Shown: piece by piece, positions 15,750 through 23,680 of the stretch
How the letters are laid out: each line of letters starts with the position of its first letter
Position numbering within the stretch: position 1 is the first letter of the stretch
Origin: Streptomyces sp. NBC_00224
Lineage (GTDB): Bacteria; Actinomycetota; Actinomycetes; Streptomycetales; Streptomycetaceae
NCBI RefSeq assembly: GCF_041435195.1
Contig: NZ_CP108107.1
Coordinates: 1-64,000 of the forward strand
DNA length: 64,000 nt
Direction: 5' to 3'
Made by a program: the position numbers and the translations under genes
Notes under the pieces: generated by a model
Told to the model about the DNA's origin: nothing
Database searches by the model: none
Seen by the model: only the letters and a program-made list of their open reading frames with translations

Positions 15750-17017
15750 TTGCTGATCTCCCGGGCGAGGGCGCGCAGCCCGACGGACTGGTCGCAGCGC
15801 GGGGCGTACGACAGGAGCGGACGCTTGACCCGTACCGCTTCCTTCTGCTCTTTCAGGTCTCCGATGACGCCGACGACACGTGGGTCCTTGATGTCCATCC
15901 AGGACTGGAGGGAGGAGGTGGCGATGTACCCGCGCCGGGCGTCGTAGTGGTTGACGACGATCCCGAGGTAGTCGAGTTCGAGCGCGAGGTCGGTGCGCAT
16001 GTCCTCTATCTGCGACGTCAACAGGTCGTAGGCGTCCGCGCTGCTGTCCTCGGCCTGGACGACGATGAGCGCGCCGGAGTTGCCGGGCACCTCGTCGGGG
16101 CGGCGGCGCCCGTAGTACGCGGCGGCATCCATGCTGAGGCCGAGGCTGGGCGGGCAGTCGATGAGGATGACGTCGTAGTCGGCCTCGACGGGGGCGAGGG
16201 CACGTTCGAGGGCGGCCTCGCGGGCGCGTACCGATGCCAGGCGTACGTCGAGGAGGAAGGCGTCGGTGCAGGCGGGCAGGAGGTGGAGGCGGTCGCCGAA
16301 GCGGTCCTCGTCGATGGCGACGATCACGTCGCGCAGCTCGCCCTTGGCGTCGCCGGCCATGTGGTTGGTGAGGGAGTCCCCGCCCATGGGCAGTGGCTCC
16401 TGGCCGAGCTGCTTGGTGAGGTGGCCCTGCGGGTCGAAGTCGACGAGCAGGACGCGCTGGCCGAGGCCGGGCAGGTCTTCGAGGGCGAGGGGGTCGTAGC
16501 GGTCGCCGCCGTTGTCCGTGTCCGTGTCATCGGCTTCGTCGAGGAGGGCGGCGAAGTGCTTGGAGACGCGTACGGGCATGAGGACGGTGGGGTCTTCGGC
16601 CAGGGCCTCGCCCGTCCCGGCGGTGATGGCGGTCTTGCCCACGCCGCCCTTCTGGTTGCAGACGACAATGCGCCGCACGATCGCGGGCCGCCGTACGGCC
16701 GGGGCGGGGTGGTGGTCGAGCCATACCTGTACGGACTGGGCGAGGCCCTGGATGAGGGAGACGCCCCGGTCCTTGCAGTCGGCGCGGAAGCCGGTCCACT
16801 GGGTGGCGGGGAGGAAGGTGGCGAACGATTCGGCGCCGGAGGTGTCGATGGGGGAGAGGTTCGAGCCGAGGCTGCGCCAGGTCGTGATGCCGGTCTCGAC
16901 GGCTTCCTGGATGTCGACTCCGAGCTGTGCCGCGCGGATCTTCAACTCCTGGCGGAGCCGCAGGGGGAGCTTCGAGACGACCTTCTCCCGGTCGCTTCTG
17001 GTGGCAGGTGAGGTCAT
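15746..17017 (-). CDS. parA: ParA-family partition ATPase with RHH-like N-terminus
   Basis: The 423-residue protein has a deviant Walker A box (NQKGGVGKTA, near residue 120), a Walker A' region VLLVDFDPQGHLT and Walker B VILIDCPPSLG, as in ParA/Soj ATPases. The first about 50 residues (VVSKLPLRLRQELKIRAAQL, then DIQEAVETGITTW) look like a ribbon-helix-helix DNA-binding module, so the protein may also autoregulate. ATG 17017 is preferred; a GTG at 17062 would add 15 residues. The stop overlaps the parB GTG. Three palindromes lie upstream. Confidence 0.92.
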   Translation of the reverse strand: MTSPATRSDREKVVSKLPLRLRQELKIRAAQLGVDIQEAVETGITTWRSLGSNLSPIDTSGAESFATFLPATQWTGFRADCKDRGVSLIQGLAQSVQVWLDHHPAPAVRRPAIVRRIVVCNQKGGVGKTAITAGTGEALAEDPTVLMPVRVSKHFAALLDEADDTDTDNGGDRYDPLALEDLPGLGQRVLLVDFDPQGHLTKQLGQEPLPMGGDSLTNHMAGDAKGELRDVIVAIDEDRFGDRLHLLPACTDAFLLDVRLASVRAREAALERALAPVEADYDVILIDCPPSLGLSMDAAAYYGRRRPDEVPGNSGALIVVQAEDSSADAYDLLTSQIEDMRTDLALELDYLGIVVNHYDARRGYIATSSLQSWMDIKDPRVVGVIGDLKEQKEAVRVKRPLLSYAPRCDQSVGLRALAREISK

Positions 17018-17153
17018 GAACGTAACCCTACTAACGTTGTAGATCGTTTGATGGATCGACACGTTAGCTTTCTGGCTTTGCGGGCGGGGAAGTTGGGGTG
17101 ATTGGGGTGAATCGGCCGATGTGGTGGTGAAGTGCGGAGTGGGGGAGGGGAGT

Positions 17154-17262
17154 TATCACGGCGTGATAGGTCCGGTGCTGGAGGCTGACCTATCACGCCG
17201 TGATAACTCGGCTCTCCCGGCTTGGTTGCGGCCGCTGACCTATCACGCCGTGATAGGTCAGC
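17154..17262. repeat. Three parS-like palindromes upstream of parA
   Basis: Copies lie at 17154-17168, 17191-17205 and 17241-17255. The last is the centre of a perfect 29-bp palindrome (17234-17262) because flanking GCTGACC/GGTCAGC also match. Their position in the 340-bp gap upstream of parA fits an operator and centromere role. No gene is seen between 17018 and 17359. Confidence 0.8.
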
Positions 17263-17359
17263 CTCGCGTCACCTTGTTCTGCCTCCGTGCGCGTCGGCTG
17301 GCACGTCGGGCTTCAGGTCGTGGGCCGGCTCCAAGCACCCGGAGCCGGGGCCTTCCCGG

Positions 17360-17812
17360 TCACAGCAGGGCCGCCAGGCGCTGAACGCTGCGGCTGCCCT
17401 CACGACGCACGCCCAGGGGGATCAGGGCGGCGCGGGTCGGCAGGCGCACCCCTCCGGTGAATGCGACCCGCGTGCCCAGTCCGTCGGGCGCTGCAGCCAC
17501 GCCGAGCAGCAGGAAGCGGCTCTGCAGCCAGCACCAGCCGGGGCGCTGCACCCCGCGCAGTCGTGCCCGCATCCCGTACTTGCTGCGCGCCAGCGCCTCT
17601 ACGCGCTCGCCCTGACGACGGACGACGCGCAGCCGCTCCATGTCGGGCACGACCTGCCCGAAGGCGCCTTCCAGGTCACCCAGCAGGGCCCAGACCTGCT
17701 CGAAGGGGGCATCGATGTGCGCCTCGGTCACGTGGGCCCCCCGAATGCCGCCGACCAGGACGTGCAGGCGGCGTACGGGGTCGAGGTCGGTGGTGGGCCA
17801 GGGCTCGTTCAT
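17360..17812 (-). CDS. SRPBCC-family (polyketide cyclase-like) protein
   Basis: The 150-residue protein fits the START/SRPBCC helix-grip fold: VTEAHIDAPFEQVWALLGDL gives the first strand and helix, and WCWLQSRFLLLGV plus TRVAFTGGV the central strands. Members bind hydrophobic ligands or act as cyclases. ATG 17812 overlaps the sigma-factor stop as ATGA, so the gene is the last of a three-gene operon with the sigma factor and a membrane protein. A role as ligand sensor or effector for that sigma factor is only a guess. Confidence 0.75.
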   Translation of the reverse strand: MNEPWPTTDLDPVRRLHVLVGGIRGAHVTEAHIDAPFEQVWALLGDLEGAFGQVVPDMERLRVVRRQGERVEALARSKYGMRARLRGVQRPGWCWLQSRFLLLGVAAAPDGLGTRVAFTGGVRLPTRAALIPLGVRREGSRSVQRLAALL

Positions 17813-18330
17813 GACATCCACGCCTTCCGGAAGGTGTCACGGGCCCGGTGCAGCCGCGACTTGACGGTGCCCGTGCGCACACCGAGCAGGGCGGCTGCGG
17901 TGCGCTCGTCCAGGCCCTCGACGTCGCGCAGCATCAGCACCGCGCGGTGCTCGGGGGAGAGCCGGTCCAGTACGTCCCTGATGTCGGCGGAGAGTTGGGG
18001 GTCGCCGCGGGCGGGAAGCGCGCTGAGATCGGCCGGTACGGTGCGGGCGGCGCGGTGCGCGGTGCGGATCGCCTCCCGTACCGCGATGGCACGGACCCAG
18101 CCGCGCAGTGCGGCCGGGTCCCTCAGGGTGCGCAGCGACTTGAAGACCGCCACCAGGGCCTCCTGCGCGGCGTCCGCGCCCTGGCTCAGGGCTATGGGCG
18201 CGCAGACGCGGCCCACGTATGGGGCGAGGACGTCCAGGAGTTCGGCCATGGCGAGGGTGTCGCCACGCTGGGCAGCTCGCACTAGCCGGACCGTCCGGTC
18301 ATCTGGTTGTTCCTCAGGCACGGGCCGCAT
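17809..18330 (-). CDS. ECF-type RNA polymerase sigma factor
   Basis: The 173-residue protein has sigma-70 region 2 near residues 12-85 (ADAAQEALVAVFKSL and LRGWVRAIAVREAIR) and region 4 near 115-165 (LSPEHRAVLMLRDVEGL then VRTGTVKSRLHRARDTF). ATG 18330 begins 17 bp inside the upstream membrane-protein gene. ECF factors are usually held by an anti-sigma partner; the adjacent membrane protein is the only candidate, although it lacks a ZAS motif. Regulated genes are unknown. Confidence 0.9.
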   Translation of the reverse strand: MRPVPEEQPDDRTVRLVRAAQRGDTLAMAELLDVLAPYVGRVCAPIALSQGADAAQEALVAVFKSLRTLRDPAALRGWVRAIAVREAIRTAHRAARTVPADLSALPARGDPQLSADIRDVLDRLSPEHRAVLMLRDVEGLDERTAAALLGVRTGTVKSRLHRARDTFRKAWMS

Positions 18331-18763
18331 CCTTCCATCGCGCCACGCGCAGGGCGGCGACGGCCAGGGCGGCGCACAGTGGGGTGTAGAGGATGAGGTT
18401 GAGCCAGTAGAAGGCGGTGCCGGTCTCCTTGGCGAACAGCCAGTAGATCCCCGCCAGAGCGCGCAGCGAGAGGCTTGCGGCCACGGCCAGGGTGGCGAGG
18501 CGGAGGAGCAGGTGGTGGGGCCGGCGAGCGTGGGCGAGGACGAAGGCGGCCGCGGTGATGAGGAGGGCGACCAGGGGAAGCAAGGTCGGTGGTGTGAACG
18601 GCACCTCCGTCCCGAGAACCGCGTGGGACAGGCTCTTGTCGTCGGCCGCGGGCCAGGTGGCTCCCGTCGTCCAGTACAGGTGGAGCACAGCGTCCACGGT
18701 GAGCACCGAGGCGACGAGCGCGGCGGCGCGGGTCGGGGCGGGGGTGTGGGGGCGGTACGGCAT
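18314..18763 (-). CDS. Four-helix membrane protein (DUF3995-like)
   Basis: This 149-residue protein has about four hydrophobic helices (AAALVASVLTVDAVLHLYW near the start, TLLPLVALLITAAAFVLA, LATLAVAASLSLRALAGIYW, ILYTPLCAALAVAALRV). The WTTGATWP loop after the first helix fits the DUF3995 family. ATG 18763 has GGAGGA upstream; the frame is open to 18817, but that extension is polar and lacks a ribosome site. It heads the operon and overlaps the sigma gene, so membrane control of the sigma factor is possible. Confidence 0.78.
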   Translation of the reverse strand: MPYRPHTPAPTRAAALVASVLTVDAVLHLYWTTGATWPAADDKSLSHAVLGTEVPFTPPTLLPLVALLITAAAFVLAHARRPHHLLLRLATLAVAASLSLRALAGIYWLFAKETGTAFYWLNLILYTPLCAALAVAALRVARWKDAARA

Positions 18764-18923
18764 GGGTCCTCCAACGGCGGCGAGGGAATTCCGTCGCCGT
18801 GTTGAGGAGCCGTCCACGCGAAACGTTCCCTCGGAGTACGCGAAATCTCAGCACCGGTGGCGGCCTTCACGGTTCGCCCCCCAGGGACGGGGCTCTCCGC
18901 CGGCAGCTATGGCCTCTTGGGGT

Positions 18924-18938
18924 TATCACGGCGTGATA
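18924..18938. repeat. Outlying parS-like palindrome
   Basis: A perfect TATCACGGCGTGATA lies about 1.7 kb from the parA upstream cluster, between two minus-strand genes. It shows that the site family extends beyond the par operon. Confidence 0.75.
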
Positions 18939-18972
18939 GGTCGGGCCTGGGTCTCGCCCAAACGGGCGTGCG

Positions 18973-19203
18973 CTAGGTCAGGGCTACGTACAGGACGCCC
19001 AGCAGGCCGTAGATGCCCGTCACCACTCCGCCCCAGGAGAGCGCGGCGAGGATCTTGCTGCGGTGGCGGATCGCGTACGGGTCGCTGCGGGCGTGGGACT
19101 TGCTGAGGCGGGTGCGCAGGGAGCGGTAGTCGGTGAGGAGGGCTGCCGACGTCGACGTCCAGCAGACGAACAGCAGGAGGAGGAACAGGTCCAGGACGCT
19201 CAT
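18973..19203 (-). CDS. Small membrane protein
   Basis: The 76-residue protein has an N-terminal membrane helix (LDLFLLLLFVCWTSTSAALL) and a second near the C-terminus (WGGVVTGIYGLLGVLYVAL), with a basic loop between. ATG 19203 overlaps the stop of the upstream regulator by 4 bp, so the two are co-translated. No family recognised. Confidence 0.7.
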   Translation of the reverse strand: MSVLDLFLLLLFVCWTSTSAALLTDYRSLRTRLSKSHARSDPYAIRHRSKILAALSWGGVVTGIYGLLGVLYVALT

Positions 19204-20036
19204 GGGTGCCTCGGGGTGTCTGCTCGGAGCATCGGGGTGCGGGTGTGGCGGCGGCGTTCGCCGGGGTGGAAGACCAGGATCGTCATGCGGGCGCCTGGGG
19301 CGGCCATCGGCTGGGCCGCGCACAGGGTGACCCAGCCGGGGCCGAGCGCGAGGTGGTGCAGGGGGCGTTCGTCGCCGTCGAGGGGGAGGTGGGCGCCGGC
19401 CCGGTCGTAGATGCGGGAGGAGACGGTGTCGGCGAGGACTTCCTTCTCGATCTGTTTGAGCGTCTCGTCGTGGGGGTCGGCCGCGAGCGCGCCGCGCAGA
19501 TGAGGGAGGGCGAAGGGGGCCCAGGAGTTCTCCCAGTCGGCCAGGACCGAGCGGGCGGTGCGGTCGAGGGCCATCCAGCGCATGGTGTTGTGCGGGGCGC
19601 GGCCGTCGGGGAAGAGGGCGGCGAAGGCGGAGTTGAAGGCGAGGAGGTTCCAGGAGCGGTCGTGGACGTACGCCATGTGCGTGATGCCGTCGACGGCTTC
19701 CTGCCAGACCCCGGAGATCTCCTCACCGGACCGCGAGTTGAGGGGGTAGGGGGGATCCTGGCCGAGTCCGTACCGCCACAGGGCGATCCATTCCTGCTCG
19801 TTCATGCCCAGCAGGCGGGCCACGTCTTCGAGGAGGTCGGCGGGCGGGTTGCCGTAGCGGCCGGACTCCAGGCGCCCGTAGGTGTCGGGGGCGCGGTGCA
19901 GCAACTGGTCGATCTGCGCCTGGGAGAGGCCGGGCGCGCGCCGGCCCTGGCGGGTGGGCCGGTTCAGGCCGTGGCTCTCGGGTGTGATGAGTGCGCGGCG
20001 TTCGCGCAGCAGGCCGCGCAGAGCAACCTTGTCCAT
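19200..20036 (-). CDS. XRE regulator with MmyB-like ligand-binding domain
   Basis: This 278-residue protein has an N-terminal helix-turn-helix (LSQAQIDQLLHRAPDTYGRL) and, from about residue 100, the MmyB-like PAS-type domain common in Streptomyces regulators (YVHDRSWNLLAFNSAFAALF, then NTMRWMALD and a late LHHLALGPGWVTLCAAQP). These domains bind fatty-acid-like ligands in known members. ATG 20036 is the clear start; the frame is open upstream but low in sense. A second, truncated copy of this domain family is at 32250. Target genes unknown. Confidence 0.88.
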   Translation of the reverse strand: MDKVALRGLLRERRALITPESHGLNRPTRQGRRAPGLSQAQIDQLLHRAPDTYGRLESGRYGNPPADLLEDVARLLGMNEQEWIALWRYGLGQDPPYPLNSRSGEEISGVWQEAVDGITHMAYVHDRSWNLLAFNSAFAALFPDGRAPHNTMRWMALDRTARSVLADWENSWAPFALPHLRGALAADPHDETLKQIEKEVLADTVSSRIYDRAGAHLPLDGDERPLHHLALGPGWVTLCAAQPMAAPGARMTILVFHPGERRRHTRTPMLRADTPRHP

Positions 20037-20445
20037 GAAACGTGTTCCCCGTGCGTGGGCGGCCCCCGGCAGAAGGGCGCCGCCGCGGTGAGCTGTGCCG
20101 GTGCGGGGTACGGGGATCAGCAGCCCCAGGCGGAGTCCCGCCGTACGCCCGGGGCGGGTTGTGGAGCGCCGTGGGGCGACAGCGGTGTCGCGGGTGTGGC
20201 CGTGGGTGCCTCGCCGTGCCGCATCGGTGCTTCCTCTCGTACGCCGTGGCGCGGGCGGCGGGGGGAGGAGTGGCAGCAGCCTCCCCCCGCCGTACAAACG
20301 TCCTGCACACGGAACGGGATCGAACATCGGCCGTCCGTGCGAGCGTTTTCGGCCGGGCCCTGGCGGGGCGCCCCGGCGGGGCCGGGTCCCGTACAGGCCC
20401 ACCGGTACGCTGCCTGGTCGGACATGCGGCGATCAAGCGGTGGCG
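20037..20445. other. Divergent intergenic region without clear gene
   Basis: This gap lies between the MmyB-type regulator and the divergent regulator at 20500. I see no gene with good support. It presumably holds both promoters. Confidence 0.4.
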
Positions 20446-20478
20446 GCTGCGTGCGTACGCCGGGCGTACGCACGCAGC
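20446..20478. promoter_or_regulatory. Perfect 33-bp palindrome upstream of regulator
   Basis: Arms of 16 bp (20446-20461 and 20463-20478) are perfect inverse copies around one central base. The core is GCGTGCGTACGC. The palindrome ends 21 bp before the GTG start of the downstream regulator, so it is likely to be an operator or to form a translation-blocking hairpin. Confidence 0.75.
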
Positions 20479-20499
20479 GCATCGACGGGGGCATACCAG

Positions 20500-21495
20500 G
20501 TGGAGAGCGACAATCCGGCGCGGCGCAGGGACCGTCTGCCGCCGGAGGCGGTCGAGTTGTACGGGCGGATCACCCGGCACGAGCCACTCACCCCCGAGGA
20601 CGGGCCGGTCCTGGACCGGCTGCGGGAGCGGGGCCTGGTGGCGGTGGACGCCGATCTGCCGGACATCCCGATCGCGCTCGACCCGCAGGAGGCGGCCCGG
20701 CGGCAACTGGACGCGGACCTGCGGGAGATGGCGGCGCGGGCGGCGCGGATGGCGGCGATACCCGAGGACGCGGACGAGCTGAGCGTGCACTTCGAGCGGG
20801 CCAAGTGGCGTTCGGGGCGCGGTTCGGAGTTCCTGACGGAGCCGGGGCTGGTCAACGCCCGTATCGAGCACGCGATCAGTCAGGCGCAGGGCGAGCTGCT
20901 CACGGCCCAGCCGGGCGGGCCGCGCAGCCGGGAGCTGCTCGCCATCGCCATGGACCGGGACAGCCGGGCGCTGGAGCGCGGGGTGAGCGTACGCACGCTG
21001 TACCGCGACAGTGTCCGCGACGACGAGGCGACGCGTCAGTGGGCTCGGGTGATGACCGGCAAGGGCGCTCAGTTCCGTACGCTCATCGGGCCGTTCCAGC
21101 GGTGCATCATCGTGGACCGGCGCACCGCGTTCGTCTCCGACCACATCGTGAACTCGGTGCCCAGCCATGCCGCCTGGCACGTCCTGGACCGGGCGGCCGT
21201 CGCGTACATGGCGGAGGGCTTCGACCAGGAGTGGCGGCGCGCGGAGATCTGGCACGGCGATCCGCGGGCCTCGGACGTGGCGGCGGGGGCGCGTACGACC
21301 CGGCTTCAGCGGGAGATCCTGCGGGACACGGCCGCGGGGATCGAGCAGCGGATCACGGCGCAGCGCCTGGGCATCGGGCTGCGTACGCTCTCGAAGGAGA
21401 TCGGCAAGCTGCGTGAGCTGTGGCAGGTGTCGACGCTGGCGGAACTCACGTATCGCTGGGCGCTGTCGGCGGAGCGGCTGATCGACGACGATTGA
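20500..21495 (+). CDS. HTH transcriptional regulator, TrmB/LuxR-like
   Basis: The 331-residue protein starts with a winged-helix-like segment (VELYGRITRHEPLTPEDGP), followed by a linker and a central domain (VSVRTLYRDSVRDD and IGPFQRCIIVDRRTAFVSD) resembling TrmB/PLD-like sensor domains. A C-terminal LuxR-type helix-turn-helix follows (REILRDTAAGIEQRITAQRL, then GLRTLSKEIGKLREL). This arrangement is common in Streptomyces. GTG 20500 is chosen since the frame upstream crosses the 33-bp palindrome. Autoregulation through that palindrome is plausible. Confidence 0.78.
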   Translation: MESDNPARRRDRLPPEAVELYGRITRHEPLTPEDGPVLDRLRERGLVAVDADLPDIPIALDPQEAARRQLDADLREMAARAARMAAIPEDADELSVHFERAKWRSGRGSEFLTEPGLVNARIEHAISQAQGELLTAQPGGPRSRELLAIAMDRDSRALERGVSVRTLYRDSVRDDEATRQWARVMTGKGAQFRTLIGPFQRCIIVDRRTAFVSDHIVNSVPSHAAWHVLDRAAVAYMAEGFDQEWRRAEIWHGDPRASDVAAGARTTRLQREILRDTAAGIEQRITAQRLGIGLRTLSKEIGKLRELWQVSTLAELTYRWALSAERLIDDD

Positions 21496-22009
21496 CGGCA
21501 CCGGCGGGGGGCCCTGACTGTCTGCGGGCCGGTGGGGGCTGGTCGCGCAGTTCGCCGCGCCCCTCAAGGCAGAAGGCGTCCCGGCACCTCCTGCCTGCGA
21601 GGAACGGGGTTGGATCCACTGCCCCCACGGTTTTTAGGCGGAAAAATCATCGGGAGAAAACGCGGTCTTCTCTGTTGCATGCTGAGCCCGGCCGATCGGA
21701 GAAGCCCGCAGCCTGGGGCTACTTCGGTCCGTACGTCCGCTGTCACGGGGGACTGCCATCCGTGCGCATGCCAGAACCGGCAGTGCAGGGCCTGTCGTCG
21801 GGTCCTGCCGGGCATCGCGCGGGGCCGGGCATCCGAGCCGGGATGCCCGGACGCTGCCGAGTCTCGGCACGCCTCCCGTGCCCAGCGCCGGCGTGCCCGG
21901 CGCCCGTCCCGCCCCCATGTCCCGGCGCGGACGGTCGCCCGAAAACCCTGAATTCCCCGAATTCCCGGAGTTGTTGGCGAAACGTCTCACCAGCAACTTG
22001 AATGCGCCC
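21496..22009. other. Intergenic region with hairpin, no gene seen
   Basis: This 514-bp gap has an AT-richer part near 21625-21680 that may be a promoter. There is a perfect 10-bp stem hairpin at 21825-21850 (CCGGGCATCC, 6-nt loop) and a direct repeat of GAATTCCC near 21950-21965. I see no supported gene. Confidence 0.45.
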
Positions 22010-22876
22010 ATGCACAGACGGGGAGACGGCGGAAGCAGCACAGCCCTGGACAGCCGCCTGCGGGCCCGGCTGTACGCGGGGTTCGCCTCCGCCCTGCTGA
22101 CGCTGAACGCGGCCGCCTGCGGGCCCTCAGCCACCTCGGACGCGCCCGAGGACGACAAGGGCCGCCCAGCAACCCGTACGGGCTTCTCCGTCCGCTACGA
22201 GCCCCCTTCCGCCCCCGACCGGGCCAACGCCGCCTTCCTGCGCGGGCGCAGAGTCCTGGAGCAGGCCTTGGCCGACGTCAACGCGTTCAGCCACGCAGAG
22301 GCCGTGGCGGCGATCGGCCGCTCCTGCGGGGGAGAGGGCTCCGCCTACGACCCCGGGGCGCGGCGGATCGAGATCTGTTACGACGACGTGGCGCAGGAGC
22401 GGGAGCTGTTCGAGGACGCGGGCGTACGGCCGGCCGACGACGAGGTCACCGCCGTACTGACAGAAACGTTCTTCCACGAGGCCGGGCACGCCCTCGCCGA
22501 CGCCCTCGGCCTGGACCTCGGCGACCGGGCCGAGGAGGACGCCGCCGACCAGTTCGCGGCCCTGATGCTGATCCGCAGGGGCGCGGCGGGGGAGGGGCAG
22601 TTGCGGGTGGCGGCCCGGGAGTACGAGCTGTCGGCGGCCGGGGAGGCGGGTGCGGGCCCAGCGGGCGGAGGGGCCCGGGACGAGCACTCCTCGGACCTCG
22701 TCCGCGCCACCAACCACCTCTGCTACCTCTACGGCGCCGATCCCACCCGTAACACCGACCTCGTCGGCACCAAGCTGCTCTCCCGGGAGCGGGCCGGTCG
22801 CTGCGGGGAGGAGTGGCGCGGGGTGCGCGAGGCCTGGCAGACACGTCTCGCTTCGGTCGCCGCACCCAGCGACTGA
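22010..22876 (+). CDS. Lipoprotein DUF4344-type putative metallopeptidase
   Basis: The 288-residue protein has a lipoprotein signal ending in NAAACGPS (lipidated Cys near residue 36). A zinc-peptidase motif HEAGH lies in FFHEAGHALADALG with a downstream EEDAADQFAALML that could supply the third ligand, the pattern of DUF4344 proteins. It should act at the outer face of the membrane. The start is uncertain; ATG 22010 is the last good one before the signal. Its last codons (AGCGACTGA) already form part of the origin repeats. Confidence 0.78.
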   Translation: MHRRGDGGSSTALDSRLRARLYAGFASALLTLNAAACGPSATSDAPEDDKGRPATRTGFSVRYEPPSAPDRANAAFLRGRRVLEQALADVNAFSHAEAVAAIGRSCGGEGSAYDPGARRIEICYDDVAQERELFEDAGVRPADDEVTAVLTETFFHEAGHALADALGLDLGDRAEEDAADQFAALMLIRRGAAGEGQLRVAAREYELSAAGEAGAGPAGGGARDEHSSDLVRATNHLCYLYGADPTRNTDLVGTKLLSRERAGRCGEEWRGVREAWQTRLASVAAPSD

Positions 22877-23680
22877 AGCGACCGGAGCGACTCAAGGCCA
22901 AGGAAGGCAAAAAGAAGGCCCGGCAGCACGGAGACCGGCCGGGGTTGCGGTTGTCGTAGCGACTGAAGCGACCGAAGCGACTGAGGCCCGAACCTCTTGG
23001 CGTGTCCCGGACCAGTCGGGGGAGCAGGTGCGGCGCTCGGTCGCTTCAGTCGCTACGACAACCGACCCGAGGGGCTCTTCAGTCGCTGCCGTTCGGTCGC
23101 TCCGCGAGCGTTCAGTCGCTGATTCGGGCGGCGAGGGTGACGGGTCCCGGGGGGTCCAGGGCGGGCAGCGACTGAAGCGAGCGACCCGGAAAAGTTCGGT
23201 CGCTGTTCAGTCGCTGCACCGAAACCGCAGGTCAGATGATGTTTCATCGGACAATCAGCGACTGAAGCGACTCAAGCTCCTATGTTATCCGGGAATTCTG
23301 TTTTCCGTCCTCGTGTGCGTGTGCGTTGGATAAGAAGGGGGCTAGAGTCGCTTTGAGTCGCTGAATGATCTCTCACAACCGTCTGACCTGCTGTTTTTGG
23401 CAGCACTGAGCGCAGCGACTGAAAGAATCCCAGTCGCTGGCCTTCAGTCGCTCCCGCCGGGTTCGGTCGCTGACTGTCCCATCATCGACACGGGAGACGG
23501 GTTTTACGTGGCCCTGCGCCACACCGGCCACAAGCTTCGCTAACCTATGTCCGTCGTTGAGTCGCTTCAGTCGCTGAGTAGGGGAACCACATGACTGCTG
23601 AGCTGCGGTTTTCTCGCAGCGACTCAGAGCAGTCGGCTCCCGCTCATTCAGTCGCTGCGCTTTCGGTCGCTCGGTCGCTG
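22868..23680. repeat. AGCGACTG/CAGTCGCT iteron region, probable origin
   Basis: I count fourteen exact copies of AGCGACTG or its complement, plus near-matches (GGTCGCT, GAGTCGCT), in about 810 bp and in both orientations. Two copies are part of a perfect 26-bp inverted repeat (22950-22975 and 23037-23062, 61 bp apart). An AT-richer segment with no iterons lies near 23280-23400. The array touches the peptidase stop codon and continues into the first 30 codons of the primase gene. Iterons beside a replicase operon indicate a plasmid-type origin. Confidence 0.8.

Noticed and set aside
14317..18938. Palindromes as chromosomal parS sites
   Set aside because: The consensus TATCACGSCGTGATA differs from GTTTCACGTGAAAC, and the cluster is inside and around a plasmid-type par operon.
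22868..23680. Dense short repeats as a CRISPR array
   Set aside because: Units are only 8-17 bp, occur in both orientations with irregular spacing, and no cas genes are near; an iteron origin fits better.
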